Below are positions 9,401 to 10,820 of a stretch of DNA of 10,820 bases, one piece after another. The notes under the pieces are model-generated. The model did no database searches. It had not been told where the DNA came from and worked only from the letters and a program-made list of their open reading frames with translations. This stretch comes from Ichthyophonus hoferi. Lineage: Eukaryota > Opisthokonta > Ichthyosporea > Ichthyophonida > Ichthyophonidae. The stretch lies in NCBI GenBank assembly GCA_002751075.1, contig NAOQ01000119.1, positions 61,293 to 72,112 on the forward strand, given 5' to 3'. The first letter of the stretch is position 1. Each line of letters starts with the position of its first letter. The position numbers and the translations under genes were made by a program.

Positions 9401-9866
9401 GTGCAAGAGAAAAAGCCTTGAAGAAAGGTATGGGCAATATGTTTTACTCTACATTAAAATAAGGAGGTATATTTTGAGAGGTATAGGTTAAAAGACTCTA
9501 GAAGTATCATTGAATTATTATGACTTTATCTGATAGAAAAAGTTTTCTCCTAACTATTGTTTTTTTCTCTTTATCTCCGATTACTTGTGTTGTTTTTTTA
9601 ATATTTTATTTTCATTCTTTCTTTTCTAATATAATTGTCCTCCACCTCCGTACCTAATACTCAATTATATATTTTCCCGATTTATAGTTACATCATAATT
9701 ATTCTTATTAAAATTTTGTTTTTCTTCTACACTTACCCTCTTTTTAATTATCTAGAGTCAGACAGTATTATTATAGATGAGGATAAAGTAGCTGGTTATC
9801 AGCAAATACTGGAGACACACCAAACCTTAAGAGGAAACATTGCCTTTTTAGAAAATACATCAACGG
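302..9866 (+). CDS. SMC1: SMC1-like cohesin ATPase, central part, 15 exons, both ends outside the window
   Basis: Joining 302-412, 1342-1497, 1875-2039, 2471-2533, 3072-3259, 3843-3970, 5044-5154, 5997-6088, 6411-6540, 7158-7290, 7708-7758, 8124-8245, 8715-8809, 9214-9427 and 9756-9866 gives 1,870 open bases (about 623 residues, numbered here from the codon at 302). Residues 1-307 are mostly charged coiled coil, about 309-447 an SMC hinge ending in GYSMGG, 448-484 a non-coil segment, 485-623 coil again. SMC1 pairs with SMC3 through the hinge to form the cohesin ring that holds sister chromatids together in the nucleus. SMC1 is preferred over SMC2-4 because of DYFRQQRIG, ALCSNYKDA and EKSRLEKELAGY, which resemble animal and yeast SMC1 recalled from memory. 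From the first F to KQQA is 196 residues against about 209 in human SMC1A. A divergent paralogue or another SMC is possible. SMC membership is firm; the SMC1 subtype is likely. Confidence 0.78.
413..1341 (+). other. Intron (929 bases)
   Basis: The intron runs from donor GTAAGA to acceptor GGATTAG and is very AT-rich. It holds a C/T-rich block at about 1170-1320 just before the acceptor. An open stretch at 787-891 follows a good acceptor-like TTTTTCAG but lacks a donor in the phase needed. A small exon could be hidden here, because the coil in this part is shorter than in known SMC1. Confidence 0.65.
1170..1320 (+). repeat. C/T-rich intronic block, copy 1
   Basis: T runs up to 12 long alternate with CTCTTAG, ATCTCTAAGTACT and the C-rich CTCAACCTCGACCCC. 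A similar order of motifs occurs at about 9540-9660 and a looser version at 10560-10700. It may serve as the polypyrimidine tract of the acceptor at 1341, or be a dispersed repeat. Confidence 0.4.
1342..1497 (+). CDS. SMC1: SMC1-like exon 2: N-terminal coiled coil
   Basis: The exon has 52 codons in phase 0 on both sides and ends at AAG before donor GTTTAT. It reads SCVEEVKIMQEEATV followed by a long charged helix (QKKALKKCEKQLDAARAQ), typical of a coiled coil. The start is uncertain: the AG at 1370-1371 is an equally in-frame acceptor and would drop the first 10 codons. The first AG after the C/T-rich block is preferred here. Confidence 0.8.
1498..1874 (+). other. Intron (377 bases)
   Basis: The donor is a weak GTTTAT and the acceptor is CTTGCAG. 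The intron is AT-rich and I see no coding or repeat structure in it. Confidence 0.75.
1875..2039 (+). CDS. SMC1: SMC1-like exon 3: N-terminal coiled coil
   Basis: The exon has 55 codons, phase 0 on both sides, with acceptor TTGCAG and donor GTGTGT. It runs from VEEELTQSKVGKLQR to KKLEALCKQLITL. It has no prolines or glycine clusters apart from one GK, and its spacing of I, L and V among K, E and Q suits a long helix. The family assignment comes from its place in the chain, not from its own sequence. Confidence 0.82.
2040..2470 (+). other. Intron (431 bases)
   Basis: AT-rich, with a run of ATTGTTGTT units at about 2320-2350 just before a T run. It ends in acceptor CACAATAG. No coding stretch is seen. 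Confidence 0.75.
2471..2533 (+). CDS. SMC1: SMC1-like exon 4: short coiled-coil exon
   Basis: This 21-codon exon is phase 0 on both sides. It reads EQEHQDVNITKITALKKKLE plus K, a short amphipathic helix, and ends at AAG before the strong donor GTATGT. The frame stays open for about 100 bases beyond that donor, so a longer form cannot be excluded. The translated extension (cysteines and many arginines) does not look like coil. Confidence 0.72.
2534..3071 (+). other. Intron (538 bases)
   Basis: It runs from GTATGT to TTACATAG. Its middle part (about 2640-2890) is purine-rich on this strand. A 12-base unit repeats next to the acceptor at 3039-3065. Confidence 0.7.
3039..3065 (+). repeat. Two tandem copies of a 12-base unit plus three bases
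   Basis: TTTGAATTTAAA occurs twice in a row, followed by TTT. The array ends six bases before the acceptor AG at 3070-3071 and replaces an ordinary pyrimidine tract. Confidence 0.85.
3072..3259 (+). CDS. SMC1: SMC1-like exon 5: coil with the SMC1-type KQQATINRA segment
   Basis: The exon has 62 codons plus two bases (phase 0 in, phase 2 out; donor GTAGGT). Residues about 190-224 read MEAWKQQATINRATHLRL, then a segment ending in ILDCQDKLMKL. Known SMC1 proteins have a K-Y-x-x-L-K-x-x-A...R-A...L segment at this distance before the hinge (recalled from memory), and the spacing fits. Moving the donor four bases downstream would bring an in-frame TAG into the exon, so the exon end is well fixed. 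The first 16 codons are the least certain part. Confidence 0.8.
3260..3842 (+). other. Intron (583 bases)
   Basis: It runs from GTAGGT to ATATACAG. It contains AT microsatellite at 3343-3361 and about 3714-3730, and many ATGTAT/ATACAT units, including an imperfect inverted repeat at 3295-3384. There is no coding stretch before the acceptor. Confidence 0.72.
3295..3384. repeat. Imperfect inverted repeat around an AT microsatellite
   Basis: TACATGTATGTATGCATGC near 3295-3313 pairs, with a few mismatches, with GCACGTATACATACAT near 3367-3382. Between them lies the TA run at 3343-3361. Simple ATGT/ACAT repeats make such pairings likely, so this may have no function. Confidence 0.4.
3843..3970 (+). 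CDS. SMC1: SMC1-like exon 6: N-terminal coiled coil
   Basis: The exon is 128 bases, entered in phase 2 and left in phase 1, between acceptor ATACAG and donor GTATAG. The first base completes a glycine codon with exon 5. It then reads EEENNAQSKLNILLDSLSEL, and later EEANIKENLF and ERSYLEG. This is an acidic helical segment consistent with the coil running up to the hinge. Confidence 0.8.
3971..5043 (+). other. Intron (1,073 bases), the longest in the window
   Basis: Very AT-rich, running from GTATAG to ATACACAG. It includes a clean AT microsatellite at 4267-4289 and several ATATGTATAT stretches between 4790 and 4950. Reverse-strand open stretches here are low-complexity (I, Y, K) and not genes. 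Confidence 0.72.
4267..4289. repeat. AT dinucleotide microsatellite
   Basis: About 11 uninterrupted AT units inside an intron. Likely to vary in length between individuals. Confidence 0.9.
5044..5154 (+). CDS. SMC1: SMC1-like exon 7: last coil exon before the hinge
   Basis: The exon is 111 bases, entered and left in phase 1. Its first two bases complete a glycine codon with exon 6, giving YLEGKLSGLQHDKAV. It continues to DIFRAITYMKNKLGA, where the coil approaches the hinge. Donor GTACTT is weak. Another frame is open for part of the exon but does not match the phase of its neighbours. Confidence 0.76.
5155..5996 (+). other. Intron (842 bases)
   Basis: It runs from GTACTT to GGCTATCAG. It is mostly AT-rich, but about 5655-5760 is less so, with no open frame that fits the flanking phases. 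I see nothing recognisable in it. Confidence 0.7.
5997..6088 (+). CDS. SMC1: SMC1-like exon 8: start of hinge
   Basis: The exon is 92 bases, phase 1 in and 0 out. Acceptor TATCAG at 5995-5996 is chosen over the AG at 5999-6000 because only the first keeps phase with exon 7; the junction codon is GAC. It reads RVHGVVCDVINLKTCK and then VPVNMALRQKLK. V-[YH]-G-x-[LV]-x-D is the opening of the SMC1-type hinge. Confidence 0.85.
6089..6410 (+). other. Intron (322 bases)
   Basis: It runs from donor GTTGTC to acceptor ATAACAG and is almost entirely A and T in its middle. I see no other feature in it. Confidence 0.78.
6411..6540 (+). CDS. SMC1: SMC1-like exon 9: hinge, first half
   Basis: The exon has 43 codons plus one base (phase 0 in, 1 out; donor GTGGGT). 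It reads IIIVQSREDAIAVLDYFRQQ then RIGQVTCEILDEL. This is the hinge strand-helix-strand unit that in SMC proteins reads roughly I-V-V-x-[ST]-x-x-x-A...Y-[IL]-x-x-[QN]-R-x-G...T-F-x-P-L-D. It is the most recognisable exon of the gene. The usual F-x-P-L-D is changed to C-E-I-L-D. Confidence 0.9.
6541..7157 (+). other. Intron (617 bases)
   Basis: It runs from GTGGGT to ACACACAG. It holds a degenerate short tandem repeat at about 6565-6780; the remainder is AT-rich with no coding signal. Confidence 0.72.
6565..6780. repeat. Degenerate short tandem repeat, ATTATATATTTC-like
   Basis: ATTATATATTTCATT-like units recur roughly every 11-20 bases and become more degenerate towards the right (ATTGTGTATTCC, ATTGTGTATCGC). 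This resembles an old, drifting minisatellite. Confidence 0.6.
7158..7290 (+). CDS. SMC1: SMC1-like exon 10: hinge, second half
   Basis: The exon is 133 bases, entered in phase 1 (junction codon GAA) and left in phase 2 before donor GTATGC. It reads RERPSLSAMVECQTRYTALA and then AHLLDKWALCSNYKDACNYM. In SMC hinges the second half has a y-x-x-A-l...N-x-l-V-C/D-x-x-x-x-A-x-x-[IV] pattern; ALCSNYKDACNY fits it, closest to the ALVCDNVEDARR of animal SMC1 (from memory). The strand and phase are fixed by both neighbours. Confidence 0.85.
7291..7707 (+). other. Intron (417 bases) with a clear polypyrimidine tract
   Basis: It runs from GTATGC to TTTTTCAATAG, with a C/T-rich tract at about 7671-7702. 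An open frame at 7414-7605 is hydrophobic, low-complexity and has no splice support, so it is not called. Confidence 0.78.
7708..7758 (+). CDS. SMC1: SMC1-like exon 11: short exon carrying the end of the hinge
   Basis: The exon is 51 bases, entered in phase 2 (junction codon ATG). It reads ISTGLRRDIVSSEGYS. It corresponds to the x-L-D-G-x-x-x-x-x-S-G-x-x-x-G-G end of SMC1-4 hinges, with the same spacing if its last two bases join the next exon as ATG then GGA GGG. The donor used here (GTGACA) is poor; a better-looking GTATGT starts at 7755 and also has an in-frame partner acceptor at 8113. Confidence 0.75.
7759..8123 (+). other. Intron (365 bases), both borders ambiguous
   Basis: AT-rich, with ATATAA-type units near 8076-8095. 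The left border could be 7755 and the right border 8113. Both pairings stay in frame. Confidence 0.6.
8124..8245 (+). CDS. SMC1: SMC1-like exon 12: end of glycine motif and a non-coil segment
   Basis: The exon is 122 bases, phase 2 in and 1 out (donor GTTGGT). It opens GGDIKKPSLKEIQHIV, supplying the two glycines that close the hinge, and goes on with DSPFAITIYHYKPEHNCSD. That tail is aromatic- and proline-bearing and not coil-like, and makes the distance from GG to EKSRLEKEL about 40 residues longer than in human SMC1A. Either it is a lineage-specific insertion or the true donor lies earlier; GT sites at 8221 and 8224 are also in phase 1. Confidence 0.65.
8246..8714 (+). other. Intron (469 bases)
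   Basis: It runs from GTTGGT to ATCAACAG and is AT-rich. A reverse-strand open stretch over 8202-8423 is not gene-like. No repeat or coding signal is seen. Confidence 0.68.
8715..8809 (+). CDS. SMC1: SMC1-like exon 13: start of the returning coiled coil
   Basis: The exon is 95 bases, phase 1 in (junction codon GAT) and 0 out, before donor GTACTT. It reads LIKSSKAINKIDVEIFRLQT then QLNNVCTRQDE, a regular helix. It fits the coil that runs back from the hinge to the heads. Confidence 0.75.
8810..9213 (+). other. Intron (404 bases)
   Basis: It runs from GTACTT to CTGCACAG and is AT-rich. I see nothing else in it. Confidence 0.75.
9214..9427 (+). CDS. SMC1: SMC1-like exon 14: returning coil with EKSRLEKELAGY
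   Basis: This is the largest exon (71 codons plus one base; phase 0 in, 1 out; donor GTATGG). Residues 516-540 are coil (VRKRLSQVAKDKASQEK), then comes a break with LPIQATIPRRGVT, then coil EKSRLEKELAGYRAREKAL. Human SMC1A has EKSKLESELANFG at the matching place after the hinge (from memory). This is the main evidence for SMC1 over SMC2-4. The exon is visibly less AT-rich than its surroundings. Confidence 0.86.
9428..9755 (+). other. Intron (328 bases) with C/T-rich block
   Basis: It runs from GTATGG to ATTATCTAG. Its centre, about 9540-9660, is pyrimidine-rich with T runs and CCTCCACCTCCG. Confidence 0.76.
9540..9660 (+). repeat. C/T-rich intronic block, copy 2
   Basis: TTATCTCCGATTACTTGTGT, T runs and then CCTCCACCTCCGTACC follow the same order as ATCTCTAAGTACTCTTGTGT, T runs and CTCAACCTCGACCCC in the intron ending at 1341. 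The shared order suggests a common repeat or strong constraint on intron 3' regions. Confidence 0.4.
9756..9866 (+). CDS. SMC1: SMC1-like exon 15: returning coiled coil
   Basis: The exon is 111 bases, phase 1 in (junction codon GAG) and 1 out, before donor GTAAGA. It reads ESDSIIIDEDKVAGYQQILE and on to NIAFLENTSTG. It is acidic and helical, in line with the SMC1 coil after EKSRLEKEL. The frame stays open past the donor to 9985, but the donor is strong and the extension is not coil-like. Confidence 0.76.
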
Positions 9867-10520
9867 GTAAGATCCTGTTCCTTGCTTCTAATTACAGTGC
9901 AATAATTAAAAGAGGCAGCTGGGTAGGTTGTTATGTAAGTGTCAGAAGTAGAATTATTGATTATTTTAAATATTCGTTTTTTTAAGTACATTTAGCAACA
10001 ATTTTTTTGTTGATTAAAAACCAAGATCAAGGGACTTAATATAATCAGATAGCATTATGGTATTAAACTGCGTGATATAAATATAGTAGTGGTTTACGTA
10101 TTTTATCTTTAATTAAGTACACTGCTAATTATAACTATGAGCGTTTTGGGTCAATTGAATTGGCGCCTACATAGTAAACGATCCCTAATAATATTATGAT
10201 ATTAGTAATTCAATAGTTCAGTCATTTTATATATAGATAACCAACGTAATAATGATAAAAATATGGTTGAAATAAGCTAACATAAACTATACCAATTCGG
10301 AACTGGTTGAGAATAAGAACTATCAAATCAGCCTACAAGATCACACCTAATACATAACCACTCTTTAACTAACTATATTATTCACGTTATTTTTATCCTA
10401 TAAAAAATAGAAGAAACAGAGACTAACCCTTTTATTAGGCTCATGATACTGGTTGGATTCTAAATTGCATAATGCATATATATTTAAAGTGCAGTCCATA
10501 ATATATATATATAATGACAG

Positions 10521-10553
10521 TAGTTAACTTTTTATGCCAAGATGGATATCTTG
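10521..10553 (+). CDS. Possible 33-base microexon of the SMC1-like gene
   Basis: It lies between acceptor ATGACAG and donor GTAGGT, the same donor as after exon 5. It enters and leaves in phase 1, as exon 15 requires. It would add VVNFLCQDGYL, with the first V made across the junction. The peptide is not coil-like and is too short to test by eye. Confidence 0.3.
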
Positions 10554-10559
10554 GTAGGT

Positions 10560-10700
10560 TAATTGGTGTCTTTTCTCCTATTGTCCCAATTACAGTTTCT
10601 CAATTATTCATTTGTTTCTAACACTTTGTTCTTCTCTTTCTTTTTTTCTTTTATCTCCACCCCCGCTTCCTCTTATCCCTACGTTATCTTCTGTTTCTTC
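10560..10700 (+). repeat. C/T-rich intronic block, copy 3 (loose)
   Basis: TTTTCTCCTATTGTCCC, TTCTTCTCTTTCTTTTTTTC and ATCTCCACCCCCGCTTCC share motifs with the blocks at about 1170-1320 and 9540-9660 but not their full order. Pyrimidines dominate this strand through to the window end. Confidence 0.35.
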
Positions 10701-10820
10701 AATATTTTTTTTCTTTTTTTCTTCTTGTAATATTTAATATAACTTGGCCTTTTTCTGTTTGATTAATTTTTCACTCTTACTGCATTTATTGTATTTAATT
10801 TTTTATTTTCTCCTTACTGA

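Larger units (their letters stand above)
9867..10820 (+). other. Intron sequence to the end of the window (one possible microexon inside)
   Basis: It starts with donor GTAAGA. The stretch is AT-rich, with an AT run near 10500-10513 and a long C/T-rich region from about 10560. The last 260 bases look like the pyrimidine-rich 3' part of an intron, so the next sure exon probably starts beyond the window. Confidence 0.6.

Noticed and set aside
302-9866. Ciliate-type internally eliminated sequences rather than introns
   Set aside because: All segments are bounded by GT and AG with matching phases, and no short direct repeats such as TA pairs are needed to explain the junctions.
302-9866. Myosin-, kinesin- or CCDC-type coiled-coil protein
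   Set aside because: The hinge exons (VHG, IIIV, DYFRQQRIG, ALCSNYKDA, GYSMGG) in correct order with coil on both sides are specific to SMC proteins.
9867-9985. Open read-through after exon 15
   Set aside because: It follows the strong donor GTAAGA and the translated part is not helical. Treated as intron.

Overview
This window is nuclear DNA from a eukaryote. It is strongly AT-rich (about three quarters A+T by eye) and holds the middle of one large plus-strand gene split into at least 15 short exons. The exons are clearly less AT-rich than the DNA between them, each is bounded by AG...GT, and the reading phase is compatible across all 14 junctions. Standard stop codons fit, because every exon is open in the one frame the splicing needs. 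I cannot name the organism; the AT bias, introns of about 320-1,070 bases and a divergent protein suggest a fast-evolving lineage.

The spliced exons (302-9866) give about 623 codons with neither start nor stop in the window. The product reads as an SMC (structural maintenance of chromosomes) ATPase, and SMC1, the cohesin subunit, is the best match. The order is: end of the N-terminal head or start of the coil (302-412), N-terminal coiled coil (1342-5154), hinge (5997 to about 8133), a non-coil stretch just after the hinge (8124-8245), then the first part of the returning coil (8715-9866). The SMC1 call rests on an F-x-F/Y-x-K opening, a KQQATINRA-type segment, a hinge with VHG, IIIV, DYFRQQRIG and ALCSNYKDA, the terminal GYSMGG, and EKSRLEKELAGY in the returning coil. 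The Walker A head should lie upstream of the window and the signature/Walker B head downstream.

Everything else is intron: A/T-rich sequence with AT microsatellites, a degenerate short tandem repeat near 6.6-6.8 kb and three long C/T-rich tracts (about 1170-1320, 9540-9660 and 10560-10700). I see no RNA gene, mobile-element coding region, CRISPR array or second gene on either strand. The window looks like one divergent housekeeping gene rather than a new system. The points worth a second look are the divergent hinge, an ambiguous splice at its glycine motif, the extra segment after it, and the recurring pyrimidine-rich intron blocks.
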